Shown piece by piece: positions 47,512-58,682 of a stretch of 64,000 nt of DNA. The notes beneath the pieces are model-generated. The model had not been told where the DNA came from, made no database searches, and worked only from the letters and a program-made list of their open reading frames with translations. The position numbers and the translations under genes were made by a program. How positions within the stretch are numbered: the stretch's first letter is position 1; every line of letters starts with the position of its first letter. Origin of the DNA: Russula earlei (taxonomy: Eukaryota; Basidiomycota; Agaricomycetes; Russulales; Russulaceae); NCBI GenBank assembly GCA_025769875.1, contig JAGFNK010000124.1:54671-118670 (forward strand), in the 5' to 3' direction.

Positions 47512-48731
47512 TGTAAGGCGGATTCCCGCTGGCCGTGGAGTCATAAACTAACTCCTACGCCTCACACGCCCCCCCATCAAGTCTCTCCCCCTGCATTTCC
47601 CCCTATCTGCCCTTTTTTTCCATTCCATTCTTTTCCACCACCACCTCCCTTCACGCCTCGCGAGAACGTCGTCACCAGTTTCTCAGACAAAACTCGAAGC
47701 GCGGACGACGCCAAAGCCCTCTCTTTCATGCCTTTCCAGCCTACCTCCTCGCTCCATCGTCAACGACGTCACCAAAGCTCTCTCTTTCATGTTCTTCCAG
47801 CCCACTTCCTTGCATCCTCGTCGATCCCATCATCATTCATCTAGACCTTTCAGTCGTTTCCAAGCCCGCCGCCTCGCGCCCTCAACGACCACGTCATCAT
47901 CTTCCTTATCCTTTCATCGTTTCGCAGTCCGCCGCCTCGCGAACTCGTCGACCATCTCGCACCCTCACTCTCGACCTCCTTTCATCGCGTAGCAATTCCA
48001 CCCGCGCCGTCCAGCCCACTCTCGACCTCCTTTCATCGCGTAGCAATTCCACACTGCGCCGTCCAGCCCACTCTCGACCTCCTTTCATCGCATCGTCCCG
48101 CCGCGTCTACTAAGACGGATTTGTCCATCTTTCGCCGTCGTCACCGCAGTCAGATGCGAGGGCTCAGTGCCCCGATGACGCACGATTACCGTTGCCAGAA
48201 CTATCGTACGTTACCTCTCCGTCTGTTTTCAGCTATGAATTCTCCGACTGCCTTTGTTTTCTTTGACTCATTTACTTCTGATCGGTCTCGTTCACCTTAC
48301 GCGTTTCGGATTCCTTACACAGACCTCGCTCCTCTAGTCACTGTTTGCATCTCTGGTACTCCCACTCCCCTTCGTAGTTCTCGCTCCGTATAAAAAGACA
48401 CTAGTTACGCCTTGAAATATAATTACCCTCTTCGCCCCAGAAGTGCCTCTCCCCTGTGTGCTGCTGTGAGTCAAATCGACGACAAACACATTCGACTTGA
48501 CCGCACCCTCCGGACCAGCCTTCGCATTTCTTTTCGGTCTTCACCAAACTTGGTTCCTCAGCCTCTAGGTCTCCCGTGCTTCCGCTCGCGACGCATCGAC
48601 GACTTCGAACGAATCTTCAAGCCGCGTCACGCCTGTGAAGCTGGAAAGTATTCTTGCTCTCCTTTAATTCTTCCTTTCTTGGTCTCGACTGTCTTACGAA
48701 TCTCACTCGCACGTCGCCCTGACGCGCTTCA
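47512..48731 (+). repeat. Element C 5' LTR
   Basis: 1,220 bases; matches 55141-56400 closely but lacks about 43 bases present in the 3' LTR at 55174-55216. A TATAAAAAG box lies at 48389-48397. Pyrimidine-rich, with internal tandem repeats. Confidence 0.93.
47965..48095. repeat. Tandem repeat within LTR C
   Basis: About two and a half units of 51-52 bases (CACTCTCGACCTCCTTTCAT...CGCCGTCCAGCC). The same array is present in the 3' LTR at about 55634-55765. Confidence 0.85.
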
Positions 48732-48821
48732 ACTGGCTGCCCCAGTGAGGCAGTTTGAAGACCAAACGATCTCGGTTCCCTCAATCTCTTGGTCCAGGGT
48801 TGCCAATAGGCAACCTTATCT

Positions 48822-50850
48822 ATGAGCAAGAACCCCAGCAAACTACGACCTAGAGATAGTACTGGCAAAGTTATCAAGACCAAGCCGACCACCGGTAGTT
48901 CCACCCAAGCCTCGAAATCGCTTCCATCACCTTCGCCATCTGCCTCGATTCTACCGCCCTTTCCAGGGGCCTTGTCTCTAGACGACTCCGTCTCCCTACT
49001 CTCGTACGCGAATCTCCACCAGTCCTCCAGCTCATCTTCGCCCGTCGTAGTCTCCGCTCAACAGTCCCCGATCCCTTCGCGTTCTCCCTCTCCAACTCCT
49101 CTCAAATCCGCATCAGCCAGCCCACCATCTCCCGCTCAAGTTCCACCCTCAACCTCCGCGTTCCCGACTTCACCCATTTCGCAGCCACCAGCCCGAGTCC
49201 CAGTTCAGTCACCAGCACCAGCGTCAGCCCGAGTCCCAGTTCAGCCACCAGCACCAGCGTCAGCCCGAATCCCAGTTCAGCCTCCAGCGCCAGCACCAGC
49301 ACCAGCTCCAGCACCAGTCCAGCAGCATGCTCAAGCACCAGCACCAGCACCAGCACCAGCACCAGCACTAGCACCACCACCGCCACCAGCACCAGCACCG
49401 CAACAAGTCCCACCCGCTCTCGCCCTCCTCCCGATGGCGCAACAACAACTAAGAAACGGTCCAGCGGCCATGCCCCCTCCTACCTCTGAACACGCCCCAC
49501 GATACTCTACTAATCCGGACGATCCAATAGCTGATTTCCTGGAACACTACGAAGAACTAGCCACCAGCTGCGGCCTTACGAACCAGCAAAAGGTAGAGAC
49601 GTCTGTGCGTTATACTCACCCCACGCATCGCGATCTATGGCGATCGCTAGATGGCTACACGACACACGACTGGGCAGAATTCCGCCGGTCGCTAGAGAAA
49701 CTGTACTCTGGGACTTCCGCAAATGGCCGCTATACGAAGAACAAACTCTACGAATTCGTGAAAGACAAATCCCAAAAACGAAAAAACCGACGAAAGCGAG
49801 GTAATAGCTTACTTCCGCGAATTTACAGTCCTCAGTAGGCCCCTCGTCAATTCCGGAAGACTCACGATCCAAGACCGGGACTGGGCGTTCTGGTACGGGT
49901 TCCACACGGACGACCGAAGAAGAATGGAGGGACGTCTCACCGCCAAATTCCCCAACCAATCAGAGGAGGAAGCATTCGACCACGAAGACGTATACGACAT
50001 CGCACGGGTGGTACTGACCGGTAAGCGCTTCGTCCCATTACACTTACAAAATTGGGAGGACCACCGGTATGACCTCGAAACGCCCACCGAACGTTGGCTC
50101 GACCACGAGGACCACGACCCAAGTACCTCAGACCGCAAACGACGTAACCGCGAACATCCTGCCGACCTCCTCGACTCCTCCCGTCGAACTCGCGATGGAC
50201 CTACGGCTCCGAGTGTCGAGACCAAGGTAGTACGCTTCAAAAACCCTACCCAGGACGACGAAGATCGGGTGCTACAGGAGCTACTGGGCAGAATGCACGG
50301 ATTGGGTATTCGCGAACGCGCATACGCTATCACTTACGGGCAACTCCGCCACAGATTCCCTGACGTTGCTAACGACTACCCCAAGCCCGACTTCGGATCC
50401 ACGAACTCCCTTCCGGCCACTTATTCCTATCAAGCCACCTGCGCCGGCCCTAGGCACCACCTCTAACGTCCTGGACACGCCCCGCCGAATCGGCACCCGT
50501 CCCCTCTCAAATCGTTCCGGACGACCCCTCAACCTTCTTCCGAACTCGACCGCGCACCGACGCGTGCGCATTCTGTAACCAGCCAGGACATCGTGTACGG
50601 AACTGTGAGACCGCCGAAGGATATATCCGTGCCAACCGCTGCTATTGTTGTCAATGGTAGGATCTGTCTCCCTAACGGTGAACAGGTGCCGAACGACGGC
50701 AAAGGACGCGGCATTCAGTATGCCATCGACAACTGGATCAAGGCGCGAACTCCGGCACCAGCAAATCCCCCCCCAGCTCAAATGGCCTTCACTCGGGATA
50801 CCCCTCCTCACGCTGGCCCTGAGCTTCGAAGCTCGTGGCAGTACGTCTAG
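48822..50850 (+). pseudogene. Element C gag with Pro-Ala repeat tract and zinc knuckle (frameshifted)
   Basis: Starts MSKNPSKLRPRDSTGK just after a 7-bp hairpin (48798-48815). Residues about 120-200 are a repetitive Pro/Ala/Val/Gln tract (PAPAPAPAPAP). A capsid-like segment follows (ADFLEHYEELATSCGL, EKLYSG). The frame shifts in an A-rich stretch near 49775-49790 and continues with YFREFTVLSRPLVNSGRLT to about 50466. A CX2CX4HX4C knuckle, CAFCNQPGHRVRNC, is encoded at 50565-50606. Several frame changes follow before the protease. Confidence 0.82.
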
Positions 50851-51241
50851 CCGGATCGAAGAAGTCACTGACTCGTACATGCTCCAGATAACCTGACACA
50901 AATACCAGTGAATCTGCCAACGAAAGTGGCAGCGATTCCGAAGATGACCTCCCTGACATATTCAAAGTTTTCGCTAACGAGAAGAAGAAACGCTCCAAAC
51001 CATCGAAACTCCCTGAAACCGAACCACCCAAGCAAGACAAGCCACCTCCTGCCACAACCACTACCAGGCCGAGCCCACGAAACCAGCCCCACAATATCGA
51101 TACGTATCCAAGGCTGACGATCAACGTCTTACGGACGAGCTCCTTGCATGGGTTTTAAATGGGAAACTCTCTCAGACTACACCCGCTCACATATTTGCAG
51201 CCAGCCCTCCAATTCGCAAAGAGATCGTCGAGCGACTTCGC

Positions 51242-54200
51242 ATGCGTCGAGTCGAAGCCGGAGGATTCGAGGAGGTGACCGATCACGCCTCCCATACCGA
51301 TGAACACGATGCGCATAACGTACTAGGACTAACCTCCCCTTCTGACCCAGCATATTCCTTACCGCTTCAAGAAATCGACATCTCCGTAGCCACTGGCATT
51401 TCCGAGCCAGGAGTGCTCGACCCGGGGTCTCAGATTGTCGCGATTCGCCAAGATCTCGCCCGAGAAATTGGCGTCCGAATCAACTCAACGCGCCGCATCG
51501 AGATGGAAGGGGCGAACGGTATCACTAACTGGACTTTAGGCTGCGCAGAACACGTCCCCATGCAGGTGGGCGGCGTACCCTTTAAGATTCACGCCTATGT
51601 CGTGGAACGCGCCCCCTTTCGCCTACTCTTGGGAAGACCCTTCATCGCCTCCTGCTCTGTCGTCTAGAAGATCTTCCAAGTGGCGAGGTACAGGTCTCCA
51701 TTCGAGACACACGAGACGCTTCGCGAAGGGTATACATTCCGTCTCGTCCACGAAGGGCACAGGTGGGCACCATCAGTATTCTTTCGTTCCTTAACCCTCG
51801 CCTCCGAATCTCGTCTCCTTCTGCGCCCCACTTGCCAAGCATCGGCCCGACTTCCGTCGATATTCCGACGACCCTCCTGGCTTACAAGAAGGTAGCCAAG
51901 AAGATTCGCCCCGTACCTGCCTCCCTCCCCGAGGACTTCCGTAACATCCGCAGAATACCCGAAGATCCCCTGCTCACCCTACAGCCGCTCCCGGTCAATC
52001 CTCCCACGTTCCAGCCTGGCACCCGCCTTTCGCAGGAGCGAATGAACGAGTTGGACCTCAATAAGTACTCGTTCCTGTGGCCGGAAGAACTCAAATTATT
52101 GCAGCATGTCCTTAAGATTCACGAGTCCGGCCTCGCTTGGATCGAAGACGAAAAGGGTCGTTTTCGCGACGACTATTTCTTGCCGGTGAAGATCCCAGTC
52201 GTGGAGCACATTCCCTGGGCCCACAAGAACCTGCCCATCCCTTCCGGCATCTTAGGCGATGTGATCCAGATATTCAAAGACAAATTCGCGGCCGGAGTGT
52301 ATGAACACTCCGACGCCTCCTACAGATCCCGTTTCTTCTGCGTCAAGAAGAAAAGCGGCGCGCTGCGCCTCGTTCACGATCTTCAGCCCCTCAACGCTGG
52401 TCACCATTCGCAATTCCGGTATCCCTCCTTTTACTGACCAATTAATTGAGACCATGGCAGGGAGAGCATGCTACACCATGCTAGACTTATTCGTCGGCTA
52501 CGACCACCGTACGCTCCACATCGATTCCCGCGATCTCACCACCATCCAGTCCCCAATCGGAGCACTACGGCTCACATGTCTTCCTCAAGGTTGGACGAAC
52601 GCTGGAGCGATTTTTCATGAAGACGTCACATTCATCTTAGAGCCGGAGATCCCTCACGTCGCTTGGCCGTACATGGACGACTGCTGCATTAAAGGGCCCC
52701 CGACTCGTGGAGAGACAAGTTCAGGTGACTACGAGACCTTAGCAGACAATCCTAACATCAGGGCTTTCATGTGGCAACACCTCAACGACGTCCACCGCGT
52801 ACTCCACCGTCTTCGCGTCGCCGGCGCCACCGTCTCAGCAAAGAAGCTTTTCGTCGCCGTCCCAGAAGTTGTCATCCTGGGTCACAAGTGCACTTACGAA
52901 GGCCGCATTCCAGACGATTCCAAGATCGCGAGAATCCGCGACTGGGCCCCCTGCAAAACGGTCTCCGACGTCCGCGCCTTCCTAGGCACTGCGGGTTACA
53001 TGCGGATCTGGGTCCGCAACTACGCCTCCACCGCTCGCCCTTTAGTCGACCTTACCCGTAAAGGCGTCACTTTCACATGGGAGCAGGAGCATCAAGCAGC
53101 CATGAACGACCTCAAAAACTCCATTATCAATTCTCCATCCCTCATTTCTCTCGATTATGAGTCTGACCGCACGGTTTTCCTAGCTATCGATTCGTCCTGG
53201 CGAGGAGTCGGTTGGATCATCTCCCAGCTTTGCGCCGACGGTAAACGTCGACCCGCGCGCTTCGGCTCGATCGCGTGGAACGAGCGCGAGTCCCGCTACT
53301 CACAAGCGAAGCTCGAATTATACGGCCTATTTCGAACGCTCAGGGCCCTCCGTGTACACCTGATTGGAGTAACTAACCTTGAAGTCGAAATGGACGCTCA
53401 ATATGTTCGTGGCATGCTCAAAAACCCGGATATCCAGCCAAACGCAGCTATCAATCGCTGGATCGCCGCCATACAACTCTTCGAGTTCAAGCTCACACAC
53501 GTGCCTGCAGCGAAACACCACGGCCCTGACGGACTTTCGCGACGCGAACCCCTCGACGGAGAAGGAGAGGACGACGATCCGACGAGTGGATCGACAGGGC
53601 TTTGTCTCTAGGAGTTTGGACGGTGAGCCCCGACCGCCTTCGCGACGCTAACCGGACTGCCTTAGCAGTCTGGTCCCTCGAAACGGAAGAAGCCCCCGAC
53701 GACAACCCTACCGCCTTCCCCACCAATAATAAAATCCACGAGGCCGAGGACCGGCTCATGCGCATCCGCCGCTATCTCGAAGTCAATCAGCTGCCCCACC
53801 ACCTCGACACCAAAGAGCGCAGCCGCATATCCAAAATGGCGAAACGTTTTTTTCTCGAAGGCGAACGACTGTGGCGACGCCAGACCAACGGACGACACCA
53901 GCTCTGCCTCCCAGCTGGAAAAGCGCGCCTTCGCAATCTACGGCACGCACGACGACCTTGGGCACAAAGGTTTTTATTCCACTCGCAGAACACTCATTGA
54001 CCGCTTTTGGTGGCCTTCCCTGGAGCAGGATGTCAAATGGTACATCGATACTTGTCACCAGTGCCAACTCCAGTCAGACGACGAAGATTCGCATCCCACC
54101 CAAAGTCGCCACTCCTGCCCCCCTTTTTCGCAAGGTATACGTTGACACCATGGTCATGCCACGCGCTGGAGGCTTTCGATATATCGTGCAGGCTCGCTGT

Positions 54201-55106
54201 TCACTCACTGCGTGGTCTGAATGGCGCGCGTTACGCAGCGAATCTGGCCGCACTCTGGGCATGTTTCTCTTCGAGGAGGTGTTGTGCAGATGGGGAGCAG
54301 TCGAAGAAATTGTCACCGACAACGGAAGACCATATATTGCGGCACTCCTCTGGCTCGCGGAGAGGTACGGAATCCATCACATCCGTATTTCAGCTTACAA
54401 CTCACGTGCGAATGGCATCGTCGAGCGACAGCACCGGACCATCCGCGAGTCCCTCGTCAAAGCGTGCTAAGGAGACATGAAGAAGTGGCCTGAGCACGCA
54501 CCCCATGTTTTCTGGGCAGACCGCGCCACCATCCGCAAGTCCACCGGCTACTCCCCCTTCTATATGGCGCACGGAGTCGAGCCACTGCTCCCCTTCGACA
54601 TCACATTGGCTACGTTTCTCATTCCAGAGCTCACTTCTCCGCTTTCCACTGCTGATCTCATCGCCATCCGTGCACGCCAACTCGAAATGCGGGAAGAAGA
54701 CCTTGCCGCCATCCATAACAACGTCCTCAAGGCTCGCTTGGCATCAGTCAAACAGTTCGAGCGTCAGTACGAGAAATCGATCCACGACTTCGATTTTGCA
54801 CCCGGTGCCTTGGTGCTCGTACGGAATTCCGCGGTGGAAACAGAACTTGGACGTAAAACCAAACCACGCTACTATGGTCCAATGGTGGTGCTCGAGCGAA
54901 CCCGAAACGGCGCATATCGCTTGGCGGAGTTGGACGGAGCAATATCAAAACTGCGCTACGCTGCCTTTCATCTTGTGCCCTACTTTGCACGCTCACGAAC
55001 CTTCATCCCAGTCACTCACATCCATGAGACAGAGGATACCACTCCAAGCGATGAGGAACCCTCAAATGCAGATGAAGACATCGAATATTCTGACATCGAG
55101 CCTTGA
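51242..55106 (+). pseudogene. Element C pol: protease, RT, RNase H, integrase (broken)
   Basis: Protease-like domain at 51242-51667 has VLDPGSQIVAIRQDLA; the usual D-S/T-G is D-P-G. RT fingers at 51890-52437 and palm/RNase H at 52301-53611 are in different frames; the palm has PYMDDC (about 52669) and LPQGW, RNase H has LAIDSSWRG and EMDAQYV. Integrase shows the zinc region GHKGFYSTRRT...CHQCQLQ in a third frame, then the DDE residues in VYVDTM, VTDNGRP and NGIVERQH. A TAA at 54468-54470 stops it; the same frame continues from GDMKKWPEHAP to an acidic end at 55106. Confidence 0.88.
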
Positions 55107-55140
55107 CCGAGGACGGTCAAGATTTTTCGCCCCCAGGAGG

Positions 55141-56400
55141 TGTAAGGCGGATTCCCGCTGGCCGTGGAGTCATGTGATTCGGGGGTATTGGTTGACTGCC
55201 GACATGATCCCCGCGAAAACTAACTCCTACGCCTCACACGCCCCCCCATCAAGTCTCTCCCCCTGCATTTCTCCCTATCTGCCTTTTTTTCCATTCCATT
55301 CTTTCCACCACCACCTCCCTTCATGCCTCGCGAGAACGTCGTCACCAGTTTCTCAGACAAAACTCGAAGCGCGGATGACGCCAAAGCCCTCTCTTTCATG
55401 CCTTTCCAGCCTACCTCCTCGCTCCATCGTCAACGACGTCACCAAAGCTCTCTCTTTCATGTTCTTCCAGCCCACTTCCTTGCATCCTCGTCGATCCCAT
55501 CATCATTCGTCTAGACCTTTCGTCGTTTCCAAGCCCGCCGCCTCGCGCCCTCAACGACCACAGTCATCATCTTCCTTATCCTTTCATCGTTTTGCAGTCC
55601 GCCGCCTCGTGAACTCGTCGACCGTCTCGCACCCTCACTCTCGACCTCCTTTCATCGCGTAGCAATTCCACCTGCGCCGTCCAGCCCACTCTCGACCTCC
55701 TTTCATCGTGTAGCAATTCCACACGCGCCGTCCAGCCCACTCTCGACCTCCTTTCATCGCATCGTCCTGCCGCGTCTACTAAGACGGATTTGTCCATCTT
55801 TCGCCATCGTCACCGCAGTCAGATGCGAGGGCTCAGTGCCCCGATGACGCATGATTACCGTTGCCAGAACTATCGTACGTTACCTCTCCGTCTGTTTTCA
55901 GCTATGAATTCTCCGACTGCCTTTGTTTTCTTTGACTCGTTTACTTCTGATCGGTCTCGTTCACCTTACGCGTTTCGGATTCCTTACACAGACCTCGCTC
56001 CTCTAGTCACTGTTTGCATCTCTGGTACTCCCACTCCCCTTCGTAGTTCTCGCTCCGTATAAAAAGACACTAGTTACGCCTTGAAATATAATTACCCTCT
56101 TCGCCCCAGAAGTGCCTCTCCCCTGTGTGCTGCTGTGAGTCAAATCGACGACAACACATTCAACTTGACCGCACCCTCCGGACCAGCCTTCGCATTTCTT
56201 TTCGGTCTTCACCAAACTTGGTTTCTCAGCCTCTAGGTCTCCTGCGCTTCCGCTCGCGACGCATCGACGACTTCGAATGAATCTTCAAGCTGCGTCACGC
56301 CTGTGAAGCTGGAAAGTATTCTTGCTCTCCTTTAATTTCTTCCTTTCTTGGTCTCGACTGTCTTACAAATCTCACTCGCACGTCGCCCTGACGCGCTTCA
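55141..56400 (+). repeat. Element C 3' LTR
   Basis: 1,260 bases, the longer of the pair. Starts straight after a purine-rich tract and ends GACGCGCTTCA next to the ACGC target copy. Confidence 0.94.
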
Positions 56401-56404
56401 ACGC

Positions 56405-58682
56405 TGTCAAATCCTTCTGATTTTGGTAGGTCGGTAATGAGGTCCATCGATACGTATTGAAAGGGGCCTTGTTCAACGTGTGTGTCGAGTGGGAAAGTCG
56501 TGGCCTTCTTTCTGGGTATATTGGTTTTGGACTCTTGGCATTTGGCGCAGCCTTTGACGTATTGTTCCACGAATTGTCGTAGTCTAGGTCCTTCATAATG
56601 TTGTTTGACTAAGTCCCAGGTATTAGCTATTCCTGGGTGTCCTGCGAAGGGAGTGTCGTGGAATTGTCTTAGGATCTCTCGTCGTTTGTCAGGTTTGTCG
56701 GGTAGGTAGGTTTTTTTTGCGAATATTTCAGGTGGTAGTAAAGTGGTTTTTTGTTCTTCTACCCCCTTGTTAAGGTCTTTGCGACGAGAGAGTGCGTCGG
56801 CGATGGTGTGTGTATGTCCAGGGACGTGTTCCAGTGTAATGTTAAAGTCTTGCATGTATTGCATCCATCTGGCTTGTCGTCCTGTTAATTTTTGTGGTTC
56901 TTTAAAGTAAGTGAGATTTTTGTGGTCTGTTCTTATTCTAACTGGTTTGTCGGCTCCCAGGAAGAATGGTCGTCCACTTTTTAATCCAAAAATTACTGCC
57001 GCTAATTCTTTATCGTGAGCATCGTAATTTCTCTCTGCATCTAGTAGTGTTCTTGAATAGTATGCGATCGGGTGGAAGCCATCTTCATATTCTTGGGATA
57101 TGACTGCTCCTATGGCGAATCCTGAAGCATCGGTGTCCAAAATGAATTGTTTCGTCCAATTTGGGGTGCGGAGTACTGGGTAGGATACGCAAGTTTCTTT
57201 TAGGATTTGAAAGGCCTGGTCTTCTTTTGTCGTCCATTCCCACTGTCTGTTTTTCTTTGTTAAGTCATTCAGTGGTCTCGCTTTTATGGAAAAGTTGGGT
57301 ATAAAATTTCGATAGAAGTTACAGAATCCTAGGAAGCTTCTGACTTCTTTTAGTGTAGATGGAGTTGGCCAATCTTTAATTCCTTTGACTTTGATGGGGT
57401 CCATTGTTATTTTTCCTTCTCCTATGATCACTCCGAGGTATTCTACCTTTTTCTTGTGAAATTGACACTTTTCTGGTTTAAGATAGAGATCGTGTTGTTT
57501 CAGTTTGGACAGTATGTGGTTGACTTTGAGTGTGTGTTCTGTTTCATCATTTTGTGTGGTGATGATAATGTCGTCCATCATGGTTTGAAAGGTGGCTGGG
57601 GAGTTTGTTAGGCCGAAGAACATTACTGTGGGTTCAAACAGTCCGTCGCTAGTTTTGAAGGCTGCTTTCCATTCGTCTCCTTCTTTAATTCGGATATTGT
57701 TGTAGCCCCATCTAACATCAAATTTAGTAAAAAGTTCTTTTCCTGCTAGAGTGTGAATAAGTTCCGGGATCAAGGGCAGTGGATATACGTTAGGTATTGT
57801 CCATTTATTTAGATTTCAATAATCTTGTACCGGTCGGAATTTTCCATCTTTTTTCTTTATAAGGAAGAATCCACTGGCGTATGGTGAGTTGGATCTTCTT
57901 ATTCGCTTAAGCCGTAGGTTTTGTTCGAGGAATTTCCCTTGTTCTTCTTTTTCTTTTGGTGAGAGGGGATATACTCTGCAGTTAATTGTTGTAGGGGCAT
58001 CCAATTTTAGTTCAATAGCATGGTCCCATTTTCTTGGTCCCGGAAATCTTTCTGATTCTTGTTCCATAAACACTTGTCCGTATTGATGGTATTGAAGGGG
58101 AACTATTTCCTGCCAAGTTTGCGTTTTGCCTTGCATTTGTGATTCCGCTAGTTGCTGCGCTATAGTGGTCTTGCGTACTTGGGTTTGTAGCCATAGTTCG
58201 TCGCCCTCTTCCCATTCTGTTAATGCTTTGATCCATGCTGGTACTTCTTGGTCTCCTTTGAGGGTAATTCTTCCCATAATGGTTCCTTTGGACCAATTTA
58301 TTTTTGGGTTTGTCAATTCAAGGAACGGATATCCCAGGATAATGTCATCTTGTCCTATGTCTGCAACCAGAAATTGGTGTATGTGTTTTTGTCCTAGCAA
58401 CTTTAATTGTAGTTGAACGGTTTGGGTAACTTTCCCTGAACGATTTAGTGTTCCGTCGACATTTTTGACGTTTCTGGTTGGGATTAGTTTTCTGGTTTGA
58501 AGGTGTAATTCCTTCGTCAGTCTAGGGGATATGAAGCATTCGGTAGCCCCACTGTCTATCAGGGCTTTTCTTTCGGCTTTGTTCGATCCAATGTAAATAG
58601 TAGTTGTCACTGATATTGACTTTCTCTGAGATTTGTACATGGGATCGATACCTAAAGCTCGAGCAATCGCCGTTATGCTCAA
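56405..58682 (-). pseudogene. Element B pol, 5' part: protease, RT with deletion, RNase H, start of integrase
   Basis: Protease DSGATECFIS; RT fingers LFTKFDVRWGYNNIRIK after a nonsense TGA at about 57816-57818 (QDY*NLNKW, Arg in A). The palm reads FQTMMDDIIITT where A has about 17 additional residues with the YMDD-equivalent. RNase H LDTDASGFAIGAV and RTDHKNLTYF, HHCC region (HDTPFAGHPG, CAKCQESK) and the first integrase segment up to GFDSV, where C is inserted. The frame relative to gag is -1 with an overlap at 58679-58682. Confidence 0.9.

Larger units (their letters stand above)
47512..56400 (+). mobile_element. Gypsy element C (different family), nested in B integrase
   Basis: 8.9 kb with long LTRs (47512-48731 and 55141-56400) beginning TGTAAGGCGG and ending GCGCTTCA, a polypurine tract CCCCCAGGAGG before the 3' LTR, gag and pol on the plus strand. 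The flanking ACGC (47508-47511 and 56401-56404) is a 4-bp duplication; removing C and one copy restores the B integrase frame exactly. No chromodomain recognised. Frameshifts and one clear nonsense codon show it is inactive as read, although GC and CpG content are high. Confidence 0.94.

Noticed and set aside
47965..48095. Regularly spaced repeats that might suggest a CRISPR-like array
   Set aside because: Units are contiguous tandem repeats inside an LTR of a fungal retrotransposon, without unique spacers.
49102..49413. Leu/Val repeat ORF that looks like a membrane protein
   Set aside because: Antisense of the Pro-Ala tract in element C gag.
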